This document shows positions 23,686 to 35,839 of a stretch of 64,000 nt of DNA, piece by piece; within the stretch, counting starts at the first letter, position 1, and every line of letters starts with the position of its first letter. A model generated the notes under the pieces. It saw only the letters and a program-made list of their open reading frames with translations. It was not told the DNA's origin and did not search any database. Origin of the DNA: Balamuthia mandrillaris (lineage: Eukaryota; Discosea; Longamoebia; Balamuthiidae); NCBI GenBank assembly GCA_031835245.1, contig JAVKOQ010000055.1, forward strand, positions 167,501 to 231,500, given 5' to 3'. The translations under genes and the position numbers were made by a program.

Positions 23686-25334
23686 ACACTCCCTCTTTCA
23701 ACACAGGAAGTCGCGTACGAGTGCCAGGGTGGACGCAAAAAGGGGACTTGAGAAGATGGTTCATGTGAATGCTGACTTGGATATCCAAACGAGGGTATGT
23801 GTACGTGAACACAATGTCTTGTATGGGATCTCCATAAGGGATTTCTTTCTTGGCCTTCGTTTTTGTTTAGAAGGATTGTCAACAGAAAATGGAGAGAAGA
23901 AAGAAGAAAGATGACAGACAGAAGGATGAACGTACGATCGCTTGCTGAATGATAGGTACAAGCTCCTGCCATCGCTCTTCGGGTGTTGCATCATGCTTTT
24001 TCCAATGCTCCGATATCTTTTCCGCTATATCTTGTAAAGTACTAAGTAAAGGATGAAAACAGGAAAATAAACAAGAAAAGGTGAAAAAAATGAAGTGAAA
24101 GGATATGAGGTAGCGGTTGAAGGATCTTGCTCCAGTGAGCTTCGTCATCAAGCAGATGTTGTTGCGGAATAACACTGTTCACGAATGTTGGATAAAGAAC
24201 TTCGTCATAGGATTGCCTGTTTTCGTTAGCATACCAAAAAGAATGGAGATTAGTTTATATGGTAACCAAAGGAGAAAGAACTTGAAGAGAAGAAGAAGAT
24301 CAACAACAACAAAAGAAGAAGAAGAAGAAGAAGAAGAAGAAGAAGAAGAAGAACAACAACAACAACAACAACAAAAAGATATCACAAGAAATAAAGAAAG
24401 ACACACGAACTTTAAGGATGGATGCAAATCTTTGGGCAACGAAACAAATGACACTCCCTCGCTTCGTTTGTTCTGCGTGGCCACAGCAATATACTCCGCC
24501 ACAGCGGTCCTCCCGCTCTGGTTGAGCTGCCTGGCCCTCGCGTCACACACCCAGCAGTGAACACCTCTGCGACCGCTGTAAACCCAAAGAATGCAACGAA
24601 AGCCAAAGTCCTCTCGGAGAACGCGATCCATGACCTTGATGGCGGCTGCCATGAGAGGCCAGCAGCTGCCGCAAATGTCCGTGCCGCTGCAGCAGGAGCG
24701 AACATCGTCGTAGTCCGTTATATCTATATCAAAGACGAGCTCTTTCTCCACTGGCACAAACGCCTTGCTGTCCATCCCGAGTTTTCTTTGTGGCTGACCA
24801 TCAAATCAGTACACAAGTTGGTTGCCGAAAGGAGAAGAAAAGAAGTGAGTAAGAGGAGAAGAAAGCGTGGAGGGAGAAGAATAAGTACAGGAGCGGAGTA
24901 GATAGCTCCAACGTCTATTTTTCTTGGAACTTCTTTGGCGAGGTCGTTCTTAAACTGTTCTGTGTTTTCGTAGCAGAGGTAGCGCTTGTAGGTGGTGCCG
25001 CCGCCCGGTATGTCTATCTCAAAGGAAAATTCTCGTTTCATGAACGTGTCCTTTTGCACTGCCATTTTCCACATAAGACAAACTAAGAAGAAGCAAAGAG
25101 TGGCGAAAAAAATGAAAGAAGGAAGACAAACAAAACCTTCTCCATAGCTCCACCATTGATACAATTCATTGGCAGGGTACAAGTTCTCTGGATACGTTAT
25201 TGTCAATAAATACATGCCACCATTAGGTTAAGAAGGGATTGCTTCTTTCTCGTTTCAAAAAAAAAAAGGAACGGACGGCGCCACTCACCATAAAAGAACT
25301 TCATGCCTTGCTTCAGATCCTCCGCGCAGTACAT
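23170..25334 (-). CDS. PRIM1: DNA primase small (catalytic) subunit
   Basis: This subunit makes RNA primers within the polymerase alpha-primase complex. The first exon ends FFY and is joined across an intron to [17 protein letters not shown], the conserved N-terminus. Then come [38 protein letters not shown] (two catalytic Asp), the zinc site [32 protein letters not shown], and [20 protein letters not shown], which carries the third catalytic Asp. It ends with [17 protein letters not shown] and the [14 protein letters not shown] helix. All catalytic and zinc residues of eukaryotic Prim1 are visible. One intron holds GAA and CAA triplet repeats (24308-24374), and another holds the unusual sense-strand (GA)n tract at 23649-23681. 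The start at 25334 is the only in-frame ATG upstream of the first conserved block. Confidence 0.92.
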
Positions 25335-25534
25335 ATTTTGGCCCAGGCTTGTTTGTGGTGCGTACCTCCTGCTCCACTGCTACTTCCTTTCCTTTCACTG
25401 GTTTTTGTTTGCCTATTCGCTTTCCCAACTTTCTTCTTTGCTTTGGTTGCTCATTTTGGCGGGAAAGTTATTTACGACCCCTCATCCATTTATTATTAAT
25501 TTTGTCGACTTTTTTTTGTACGGCACTAGAAAGC

Positions 25535-27401
25535 TTACGAGGAAGAGGAAGAGGAAGAGGAAGAGGAAGAGGAAGAGGAAGAGGAAGAGGAAGAGGAAGA
25601 GGAAGAGGAAGAAGATGAGGAGGAAGAGGATGAAGCATCGCCAGAGGGAAGATCTAGCAGGATGCCGATGGGACAATGGTCAGAGCCGAGCGCTTCACTG
25701 CGAATGAAAGAAGCCTTCACAGCTGGAAGGAAAGTCTTGGAGACGACAAAGTAATCCAAACGCCAGCCTTTGTTCTTGGACCTGCAGTTGAACCTGTATC
25801 CCCAATAGGAGTACTGCACCTCCTCTGGATGGAGATGGCGCCACGTGTCCACAAAGCCTTCCTCTAACAATGCTCCGAAGTCAGTTCTTTCCTCGTTGGT
25901 GAATCCTGCCGTTTTTTTCTGTTGGTTTTGTTAGTTGCTGCTTTCAGGCAAAGACAACTGGCAGAGCAAATGAGAAAAGAGCAAAGAAGGAATACTAACG
26001 TTGCCTTTTGGATTGTGGATATCGATTTCTTGATGAGCCACCTTCATAACAAGCCTAAGATAAGAATCGACAAACGCAAAAAAAGAAAAAAAGAAGAATA
26101 TGTACATTTAAATCACCACACCAGACTACTGGTTTGGTTGCTTCTAGCTTTTTAAAGTACTTCAACAGGTCCTTGTTCCACTGTTGACGATATTCAAGGC
26201 TGCCATTTGGTTGAGTCAGTTATTGAACAAATGAAGAAGAAACAAAGAGAAAGGGGAATAGAGATACCGTTCCAACTTGGCACCAGAGTTAGGGACGTAG
26301 GTGTTGACCAGATAGAAACTAGGGTACTCCAAGGTGATGGTTCTTCCTTCCTGGTCGTGTTCATCCACACCAATGCCAAAAGTTACTTTCAGAGGGGCCG
26401 TTTTGGCAAATACTCTAAACAGCACGGTAAACCATTTTTTAGTTAGTTGAGAAGGAACGAAATAAGCAGAAGAAGAAGTAGGAGCAAGAAGAAAAGCATG
26501 AGAGGAAGGATTGCGTACGCAGTGCCTGCATAGCCAAGCTTGGCAGTGGAACAGCTCCACCACTCGTGCGGGTACTTAGCACCAAGAAGGCCTGGCTTTG
26601 GCTTGTTGCCATCCTGGTACTTCGTCTCCTGGAAACATATTACATCAGGGTCTTCCAGTCGCACGTAACGCTCCAAAGTTTGTTTCTGTTTGGGTTAAAC
26701 AACAAAAAATCATATAAGATAAGGAAGAGAGAAAGTTTAAAAAAAGAGAGAAAAGATAAGGAAACAAACCTTGAGGAAAGCAGCCATTCCATCAACGTTC
26801 CAAGATATTATTTTCATGTACTTGCTGCAGCCAGAATCAGTGATAAGGAAAAGTAAGCAAAGGAAAGAAGAAGGAAGAAAGACAAGTGAACAGAAAAGGA
26901 GAGGAGAGGGAATCGTACGAGTCGTCATCAGTGATAGGAGGAACAGGAGCCTCGGGGTTAGGCTCCCACACAGCTTCCTTTTGGTTTTATAAAATAAAGA
27001 CGAAGAAAAAAAAAAAAAGAAAAAACAGATGAACATACCGAGCCAGCGTTTGGTTTCGTCTTTTTTGAGGCTTCCGACTCTCCTTTCTCGGCCTTTGCGC
27101 CGCGCTTTCGCTTGTTATTGGTAGCGGCTGTTTCCTTCTGTTTGCCTTTACCTTTGGCAGCGGCTTTTCTTGGGCTCTTTCTTTTGGGCTTAGTCTCTTC
27201 TTCCTCTTCCTCTTCTTCTTCCTCTTCTACCTCCTCTTCCTCTTCCTCGTCTTTTTCTTTCTTGTACTTTTTCTTGCCGTTACTCTCGCTCAGCAAACGG
27301 TCTATGAGCTCCGCCTTGCGTCCAAGCGTGCTCAGCCCAAGTTCCTTCAGCTCCTCCTTCAGCTGGGCAACGGTAAGCTTTTCCCAATTCTTAGAGCTCA
27401 T
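25535..27401 (-). CDS. SAP-domain AP endonuclease (APE1/ExoIII family)
   Basis: This enzyme cuts DNA at abasic sites in base excision repair. It starts with a SAP DNA-binding motif ([20 protein letters not shown]) as in plant ARP, then a long Glu/Lys-rich, nuclear-type linker. The nuclease core reads [29 protein letters not shown] (catalytic Glu), [10 protein letters not shown] (Tyr), [20 protein letters not shown] (Asp/Asn), [46 protein letters not shown], and [10 protein letters not shown] (catalytic Asp-His). All active-site residues of human APE1 have a match. After the last core residues the frame runs through a GGAAGA microsatellite into a tail of nearly pure serine, ending in TAA at 25535. 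It is head-to-head with ERCC1, 230 bp away. Confidence 0.92.
25545..25617. repeat. (GGAAGA)n microsatellite coding the poly-Ser tail of APE1
   Basis: About twelve hexamer units lie inside the last APE1 exon. On the coding strand they read TCTTCC, giving alternating Ser codons in frame up to the stop. It is the same hexamer as in the OSCA intron. Confidence 0.9.
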
Positions 27402-27631
27402 TTGTTTGTTTTCGTAACGCCCAAAAGGTCAAAATCCGACCTTGTTGCCTCTTCCTCTCCCTCTCTCGTTGGGACTAACTTTTCCTCACCCTAAATAAAA
27501 TATTTTATTTCTAAGAAAAATTTCAGTAATGCTAATAAATGCCGACATAATTTAATGCCGACAAGGATTCAAAACGCCAATGAGAAATCAAAATAAAAAT
27601 TGAGAAAATTATTCCAAGAAAAAAGAATAAG
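27402..27631. promoter_or_regulatory. Shared divergent promoter of APE1 and ERCC1
   Basis: A 230-bp region separates the start codons of two DNA-repair genes read in opposite directions. It is A/T-rich near ERCC1, with repeated AAAT/ATTT stretches around 27495-27610. Co-regulation is inferred from layout alone. Confidence 0.5.
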
Positions 27632-28244
27632 ATGGAAGGCAGACATGGAGAGGGGGAGGGGAGTGGGGGAGCGGCGGCCTCGTCTCCGTTCTTCATCCCG
27701 AGCGCCAAGGAACTGGAAGAGCTGAAGCGGCAACGCCAAGCAGCCGCCTCCAACCCTCCCACAGGGGCCGCTGCGGCGCTCTCCTTCTTTCGGCGGCGAA
27801 AGCCCTCCCCAAGCACAGCCACCACCAATGCCTCCACGAGTGAAGGAGAGCCAGCAGCAGCAGCCGGAGCCACTTCTCCTTACTTTAGTCGCACTGCCCC
27901 TGCTCCTCCGCCTTCTTCTTCCGCAGCTACTTCCACCACCGCCACATCAACGTTGGAACAGAGATCGTTCACAACCGCGTCTAGCATGATTGCAAGGGAC
28001 CCTTATTCACTCAGCTCGCCTCAACTGATGACCACCATCCTTGCCAACGCTGCCACAACTACCATTTCTGCTATCACCTCCTCTGCTAGTTCTCCCTATG
28101 CTTCTTCCTCTTCTTCAGCTGCTGCCAACAGGTCACCCCGTGCTGCTGCTACTCCGACCGGTAGAGCTTCACCACGTCGCCTCCTTGTAAATAACTGCCA
28201 AAAAGGCAACCGCGTTCTTAAGGTTCCGTCCGTTCTCTCTTTGG

Positions 28245-28280
<36 letters not shown>

Positions 28281-28488
28281 CTCTCTTTCTCTCTCATTTT
28301 TGCTGATTGGTTGGGGTCACTACCGCGTAGTATCTTTCGAATGTAAGTTGGGAGTATTCAGGGCATATACGGCCAGACTACGTGCTTGGAGCGGAAAGCT
28401 GCGCTCTTTATCTCAGGTTCCTTCCTTCCCGCCTAGCCATCTCTCTCTCACTCTCTCTCTCTCTCTTCTCTCTCTCTTCTCTCTCCCT

Positions 28489-28528
<40 letters not shown>

Positions 28529-29111
28529 CGAACACACCCCAACCTTTCTAACAAACCATAGTATGAAGTATCACTTGTTACACCCAACGTACATAGGGCA
28601 AAGGATGGCACAAATACGAGGCAGCTTTGCGTGCAGCGTGCTGTTGGTGCAAGTGGATATTGCCGGCAGCACGCAAGCCCCTCTAGCGGAGCTTGCACAA
28701 CTTGCCATACTGCAAGGCTTCACTCTCATTCTGGCATGGAGTCACCGTGAAGTCGCTCGTTACTTGGAAACCTTCAAGGCTTACGAACATAAGCCCGCAA
28801 AACTCATTCAGGTTTTTCATCCTCTTTATTTTTTTGTGCTTTTGCTCTTTAGTTTTCTTTGCTAAAGAGGTCTTGATCTTTGAATAGGAACGAGTGGAGG
28901 ATGATCACTTTTCCCAGCTGACTGATTGTTTGACCAATATAAGGGGTATCAACAAAACGGACGTGTTAACGCTATCAACCACATTTGGATCGTTGAAGAA
29001 CATAATCAACTCTTCCATGGAGGAACTGTCCTTATGTCCTGGCCTTGGCGAACGCAAAGTGAAGCAGCTCTTTGCCACTTTTAACACTCCTTTCAAGGCC
29101 AGTGGGAGTGG

Positions 29112-29188
<77 letters not shown>

Positions 29189-29388
29189 AGACAAAACGAG
29201 AACATCCCACCTCAAAGGGATCTTTCTTCTCGACTTCTCTTACTTCGAAGAAACAACGAACCACCGAACAGCAACAACAGAGACTTTTACCCGAAGAAAG
29301 CGAAGAAGAAGAAGCAACGACAAACATGGAAAGAAGAGAACAAGGCGAACAGGAGGAGGAGAAGGAGAAAGAAAAAGAAGAGAATTAA
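27632..29388 (+). CDS. ERCC1: ERCC1 (XPF partner, excision-repair scaffold)
   Basis: ERCC1 binds XPF to form the 5' nuclease of nucleotide excision repair and interstrand crosslink repair. A long Ala/Ser/Thr-rich N-terminal region precedes the central nuclease-like domain. That domain starts at LLVNNCQKGNRVLK and continues with WEYSGHIRPDYVLGAESCAL, SVLLVQVDIAG, LAILQGFTLILAWSHREVAR and YLETFKAYEHKPA. The C-terminal double helix-hairpin-helix reads FSQLTDCLTNIRGINKTDVL, TTFGSLKNII, and LCPGLGERKVKQLFATFN. As in other ERCC1 proteins the active-site residues of XPF are not kept. The C-terminus goes on with a serine homopolymer coded by AGC repeats (29114-29188), then charged low-complexity sequence. 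Introns near 28245 and 28440 carry CT tracts. Confidence 0.92.
29114..29188. repeat. (AGC)n microsatellite coding poly-Ser in ERCC1
   Basis: About 24 near-perfect AGC units encode a serine homopolymer directly after the helix-hairpin-helix domain. The last unit before AACAAG is still in frame. Confidence 0.95.
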
Positions 29389-29723
29389 TGTCAGCCCTGT
29401 CCTGCCTATTATCTCTTCTCCCCTCCTCCATCGCATGCGTGGCACCCTCAGCCTCGAGCGGTGGACCGCTTCGGGCGCTTCAGGCTCCCAACAAACAGTT
29501 TCTGCTATGTTTCGTGGGCTGTGTGTTCTTCTGGCAACGAAAGCAGTCTTCTCAGAAACCCACAAGGGATGCTAACTTAACAGAAAAATAAAAAGGGACC
29601 GGACGGCTGAAGTCCCTTCCCATTAAACCACAACAACAACAACAACAACAAGGAGAAGAAGAAGAATAGCTTCACAGAGATAACAAAGCAACAACAAGAC
29701 AAAGAAAGAAGACGAGGAGCAAC
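29389..29723. other. Intergenic region, 335 bp
   Basis: It lies between ERCC1 and the sirtuin gene, which share orientation. A CAA repeat (29628-29650) and purine-rich sequence precede the sirtuin start. No gene is supported. Confidence 0.5.
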
Positions 29724-30126
29724 ATGGAGGAAAGTGGTATCAGAGTACAATGGCTGAGGCCGAACATCGCCACGGTTACCGTCAGGGAGGACCAAGAGGC
29801 CGAGGTTGATCTTTTCGTGTCCGACAAAGAGCCACCGACAGAAGTGCATCTGAAGGACTGCCGCGAGGCTTCCCTCAAAGTTTTGCTGCCCTCTGCTGCC
29901 CCGTCAAACAGTCTGAAGAAAGTTGTTGTGCAAAACTGCTACGACTGCGAGTTCTATTTCGTGGGGGCTTCAGGGACCGAGTCTGCCCTGGAAGAAGCGT
30001 TGCTGCTGGAAGTGATCGGCTGCGAGCAAACTTTTGTTTCGTTGAAGGGTTTGCTTGTGCCGATCATCGCTGTCGATGACTGTGGGCGCACTCGCTTGGA
30101 ACTTCCTGACGAATGGCCTGGTTTGT

Positions 30127-30171
<45 letters not shown>

Positions 30172-31044
30172 ACCTCTCTCTCCACTCCCTCTGACTCCTG
30201 CTTATTTTATATTTGTCTATGTAGGAGCTCACAAGAACGCAATGATAATGGCGTGCGCTTCAACCAAGGCGGTGGTCGCTGTGGCCTCTGCCACCAAGCG
30301 CTTCCCTATTCCCGATGGCGATTGGGATGTAAGTAGACACTTTCCTGTAGTTGTTGTCTTGTGCGGTTCGGTTTGATCAGTGTTTATTCATGCTTTTATC
30401 TCAAACGTTTGTTTTCCTTCTCTCCATGGATAGATAACACTGCAGCAGATCGTGCGGAGGAAGGAAGACGGCAGTTTCTTTTCGGGAGAGTTGAAGTCGG
30501 CGAGATGTGTGTCCGCTAGGGACCGCCTCCGCCTCATAGCAGAGCTGTGTTCAGGCCAAGCGGAACGTGACGTAACGCCAAGTGACTATTCCTCCATCAT
30601 CCTTAACACAATGGATTCTTCTCTGTTAGAGCAAGCTTTACCAGCCAATCCAGAGGTAAGTGTAGCTGTAGATGAATGAAATACTCCCTTGGGAAAACTA
30701 ACCCTTTTGGTTCTTTCGTTCGCTTTTTGAACACAAAGGATGCCAGCTTGCGGCGTGGTCATGGGAGTGAAGAAGAGATAGAAGAGCTGTTTGACGCGCC
30801 CGAAGTGCTCAAAGAAAAGATAGCGCAACTTGCAAAGCTCATCAAGGAAAGCAAGTACACGGTGGCCTACACCGGTGCTGGCGTTTCCACTTCTGCCAAC
30901 ATCCCAGACTATCGAGGTCCCCAAGGTTGTTGGACACAAAGAGATAGAGGAGAAGTAGGTGAAAAGAAGTCGCTAAATTTAATGGAGGTTGTGCCAACGC
31001 CTACACATATGAGCCTAGTTAAACTTGTGGATGAAGGTTTGAAA

Positions 31045-31075
<31 letters not shown>

Positions 31076-31814
31076 ACGAAGGTTATGCTCGTTTAGGATT
31101 GGTGAAGCATGTTATTTCAACAAACCTGGATGGTCTACATTGTAAATCTGGCTTAAAACGTGGACAAAACTTAACCGAGGTTCATGGCAACTGTTTCATA
31201 GAGGTAACGTTTAGCTTCACCTTTTATTATGTGGTTGGTGTCATTAGAAAGCTGACTGTTGTTTATTTAATAGTATTGTCCCGATTGTGGAGCAGTTTAT
31301 GAACGAGAGGAAGATGTTGGTGGAATGAGTCTGGACCATACAACAGGTTAACTTTCAATATATTGCGTGTTGTTAGCACAACATCCTAATGTTAGTATTC
31401 CATTCGGGTCAATAGGAAACATGTGTGATGATGAAGATTGTAGAGGCGAATTAGTAGACAACATTATAAACTTTGGGGAAGGTACAAAGATCGAGGAATG
31501 GGATGAAGCAAGGTTCCATTCTAATCAAGCCACTTTGGCCTTGGTACTCGGTTTGTATTGCTTGTTTGCCAAGCCATATTTGATCTTAACGTTCCAATTA
31601 TTTTGTAAATGTAGGTACCTCCTTGAAAGTTCCCTCTGCTTGTTATTTACCAGAAGTTGTTTACCAAGCGAATGGCGGCACGTTGGTGATTGTTAACCTT
31701 CAACGGACACCTTTTGATCAGTTTGCCACTTTGCGTATATTTGCTCAGAGTGACCTGGCGATGCAAATGTTGGCTGAAGAATTGAACATAAAAGTCCCAC
31801 AATATAACCCATAA
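29724..31814 (+). CDS. CAP/TBCC-like domain fused to class IV (SIRT6/7-type) sirtuin
   Basis: The C-terminal half is an NAD-dependent protein deacylase of the SIRT6/7 class: YTVAYTGAGVSTSANIPDYR, GPQGCWT, PTPTHMSLVKLVDEGLVKHV, LDGLHCKSGL, LTEVHGNCFIEYCPDCG (catalytic His and the first zinc Cys pair), MCDDEDCRGELVDNIINFGE (second pair), and ALVLGTSLKVPSACYLPEV. The NAD loop normally reads QNxD; here it is ISTNLDGLH, with Thr for Gln. The N-terminal half, encoded in the first exons, has repeated short beta strands (EVHLKDCREASLKVLL, LKKVVVQNCYDCEFYFVG, EALLLEVIGCEQTFVSLKG, NAMIMACASTKAVVAVASAT, KRFPIPDGDWD). These resemble the C-CAP/cofactor C-like beta-helix that binds actin or tubulin partners. 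That assignment is by pattern only. About eight introns, two with CT tracts, join all exons in frame. Confidence 0.8.
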
Positions 31815-32055
31815 CGGTATATGTGAGGTAAGACTTCCATTGCGCAACTCTTTGTGTTAAAGAGAGAGCGAGAGGAGAGGTTGCAAGAGGAGAAATTGGC
31901 TTTACCAGCACTTATCTGAGCACTTTTATGTTATTTATTTATGTTGAACGTTCTTCATGGCAACCAAAACTGAGAAGCAACATAATGTTTGACTGAACGC
32001 CGTTGGTTTGTGCTTTCTTGTTTATTTAACATTTAACGCGCTTGGTGTTTTTGCT

Positions 32056-32432
32056 TCACTTCCAACTTTTTCTCTTTTTGAGGGCGGAGGCACCAAGCGG
32101 CAATGTGAAGCGAAGGTTTTCAAGCGGTGTCGTTGCACTTCCACCACTATTCTTGCGAAGGTGTTCTTCTACAATAGAGCGAAGATTACCTGCAGGTCCT
32201 GCAACGAATTCGCAACAACCACTACTGCTGTCTTGTCCTAACGCTCCACATGCTATCTCTACAACGCCAACCTTTGCTGTGGCTACTTCTCTAAAACACT
32301 TTTGTAAATAGCCGCTTGCATAACCTACAAGAGAAATAGAAGGTAGGATAGAAAGGGGATAAGGGAGAGAGAGGAGAAGAGAGTAAGAGAGAGCGAAAGA
32401 GCGAAAGAAAGAAAGAGAAAGAGAGAAAGCGG

Positions 32433-32471
<39 letters not shown>

Positions 32472-35400
32472 GGTCAGCGAAGCTGAAACAAGCTAAGGTA
32501 AATGCGAAAGTAAAAAAAGGGAGTTACCAGCACAGACAACACAGAGGGGAGCCACCTGATGCCGCAGTTCAGCAGCAATAGGGCGATGTGGCCCGTGTTC
32601 CTCTTTTCCGTCCGTTCCAAAGTAATGACGATAGGACTCGGCTTCAACGCTCCGTTTAAGCTGAAATTTTACCAGAAAAGGGACCTTGGACTTGCTCTCC
32701 GGCTCCAAGACGGATGCTTGTAGGTCCACGTCGAGCTTGCCCCATCCTAGATGACCTGCGACTGTCTGTAAACTCATCACTTTTTGCACTAATGCTGCTC
32801 TGTATGCATGCAGCGTAATAAGAAAGGTTAATACTGAATGCAATGGAAAAAACAAGAAGGGGAGGAATAAAAATGAAGGAGAACGAGCGCTCACTTGTGG
32901 AGGTTGGCATGGGATGAAAGGCAAATATCAGCTTTACCAAGTGCTCTACCAAGGTTGTACATGAGATGAGCAGCCAAAGACGGTATAATAGGTCGCTTGA
33001 GTTGAGATTCCACACCGTTTGTATTTGGCTCCGACGGCACAACTGAACTCAACAAATTGCTGAGCTCAGCGGTGAGACTCTGAGCAAGCAATAATGTGTA
33101 TCTCTCGCCAGCGAGAGTGATGCTGCCTTCAGATGGGTCAAAGTCTTGCTGCAAGCTGAGAAAGGAATAAAAACGCCGACTGAGCTGTGCCAGCTGAGCT
33201 AAGCCTGCCACTGTTGTTGGCGTTGCTGATGAACTCATGCTTTGACTCATAGCCGCCGTTAGATTCGCGGTGGATGACCATGGTCGCGATGCTCCTTTTG
33301 AGAACTCGCTTTTAGCGACACAACGTTTGCGAAGGAGAAAAATGAGGAGGAGAAGAACAAGAGAAGCAAGGAAAGAAACCTGATTTGGTCAAGAGAAAAG
33401 AGAGTCGTCGAGAGGAGGATCTCTTTTCTTTGAGTTGCTTCTCAGGTGGACTGGTTAGCTTCTTCTTGCAATCGCCACATCTAGTAATGTGTATCTTGTT
33501 CCTTTGTTCGGTGCTGAGCCCATGCTCAGAGCAGTACTGACCAACTTTGTGTTCTATCATGGAGGAATGAGAAACCAAGAATGAACATTGGTTTGCTCCT
33601 TTTAAATTTAAAAAATAACAAAGTTAGCATTTTTATAAAAAAAACAGTTTGTTGAACTGAAGATTAAAAAAAACCTTGAGAGACACATTCTACTTCCACA
33701 CATACTAGATCCATGTCATAACTTGCTGCAGCCCATCCGCCTAAATGCCCTGAATGCATCATACACACGCACCTTAGAAACCAAAAGCCGAAAGAAAAAT
33801 GAGTATAAGTGCTAACATGCAGAGTTGCAATTTGTTCAACAAAAGGAGTTGAGGTGTAGAAACCTATCCGGCCGCTGTTCTGTGGTATCATGGAGCCACG
33901 AAGAGGCTTCGAATGTGGAATGAGCTTTAATTTCGAGGTGAAAGGTCTCAGAGGTTGGGTGTGGTGCTTTGTGAACCAACTCGCTCAAACAGTTGCCTTT
34001 GAATGCGCTTGCCACCAAACCTTGAGAAAAATCAATTAGTAAAAGTCGTAACCAAACAAACGAAAATAGTACGTGAAAAAAATAATCACCTGCTGCTAGA
34101 AGCTTTTCTTTTTGGTGCGGCTGAGAGTAACTGCAATTCTTTCTAAAGAGTTGGCACTCCGAATGCCCCATCAAGAATCCTAGTTCATATAGTAAATCAT
34201 ATGTAACGTTGGGTTGTTCCATTGCTCCAATCCTAAACGGCAATAACAATATTTGTTGCCGAATAGATGTTATAAACCCCACCGACAAAGCTTTGGCATT
34301 TAGCAAAAGGAAACGTTGTCCAAAGAGGCTTAGTTCTCCAGTTTTGGGAAGTTGACAAAGTTGACCAAAACATCGTTCAGCCTCTTCCTCTATCTCCATG
34401 AAAAGCTGGCATTTTTCTTGTGATACTATGATGGCTCTGCACTTGCGTTCTTTTTGTTTTCTGGATAGTGAAAGATGTGTTAGGAAAGAGGTGTTAAAGA
34501 AGACATTTACTTACGTTGCTTCATTATCTTTCTCTGGGTTTGGAATTTGTTCTGGTGGTGAATCTTTCTGGTTAGCCTTGTCTTCAGGTTTATCATCAAC
34601 TTCTTCCTCTTCCTCTGCTTCCGCTTCTGCTTCCTTTGGTGTTATGGCAGCTTCTGTGATTTAAGTATAAATTGTTAGAGGTTAATTCAGGCAAGCATAT
34701 TTAAAAAAAAAAAACGCAAACGCAGGGAATAACAAATACCATCGCGAGGAGCGGTATCAGATACAGAGTTTTCAGAGGAGGTGACATCATCTGAGTCGGT
34801 GTTAGCCTTAACTTTTTTGGTTCGTGGCTGTGTTCGCCACAAACTTGGTTGTGCTTTCAACGATAGCGCATACAATTTATCCTGTTAAAATATTGCGTTA
34901 GATGAGAGAGAGAGAGAGAGCCAGCAAGGAGAGGGTGAGAGAGGAAAGAAACCTCATCCCAAAGAGGCTGAATGCAACGAATATAAGCATCGACTGAAGG
35001 ATAGGACGAAGAGGTAGGGAAAAGAGAGCATTGAGCTTGGAAGATTGGGTCCAAGCGTTCATACAGCAATTGTAAAAGTTCCATGTTGATGGATCCATCG
35101 CCCAGATACCTTTTGTTTCCTTCGTGCATAAACATTAAGTCTTTTGCCACAATCCCTGTTTTAATTTATTTGTCAAGTAGTCAGTAGAGCAGCAAGGAGA
35201 AAAGGTGCAAAGAGAGAGAGCGATAGAGAAGAGAGAAGAGCGAAGAGCGAAGAAGAGAGATTGAAAGAAACCAATATAAGGGATATATCCAGAAGAACTG
35301 GAGCGAATGGCTTCACGATAGTTCTTGAAGTTATCCTTTGGACCAAGTAACTCTTCCAGAGATTCCCATTCCTTCACGTAAGCTGGTGGTAGTTGTTCCC

Positions 35401-35795
35401 ACGTGTTGCTCAACCGCTTCACTGCATGATGGTTCAGTCCAGCAAAGATAGCCATTAAACTGTTCCAGTTTCGTAGCTTTTGACATTCTCTTGCCACACG
35501 AAGTGTTTTTGTCAATATCTGTTATATTACAAAGTATCAAGAAAATGAGTTACTTTAAAGCGAAAGATAACAAGAAAAGCATTACCTTGACGCGATTATC
35601 TTGCTGCTTTGTTCGAACGATTTTGCTAACTATCCAATAGCTAAGTTTGTTGAATTGACGGGTCAACCTCCGTACTGATGGCGGTTGTTCGCTGCTCAAC
35701 CCCAACTGTACCCAATCCTCTGCTTTTATACGCTTGAAAAGCTTGAAGTCCAACGCTTGCAATCCTCTTCATCAACGTTCAGATTCATCAGCCAA

Positions 35796-35839
<44 letters not shown>

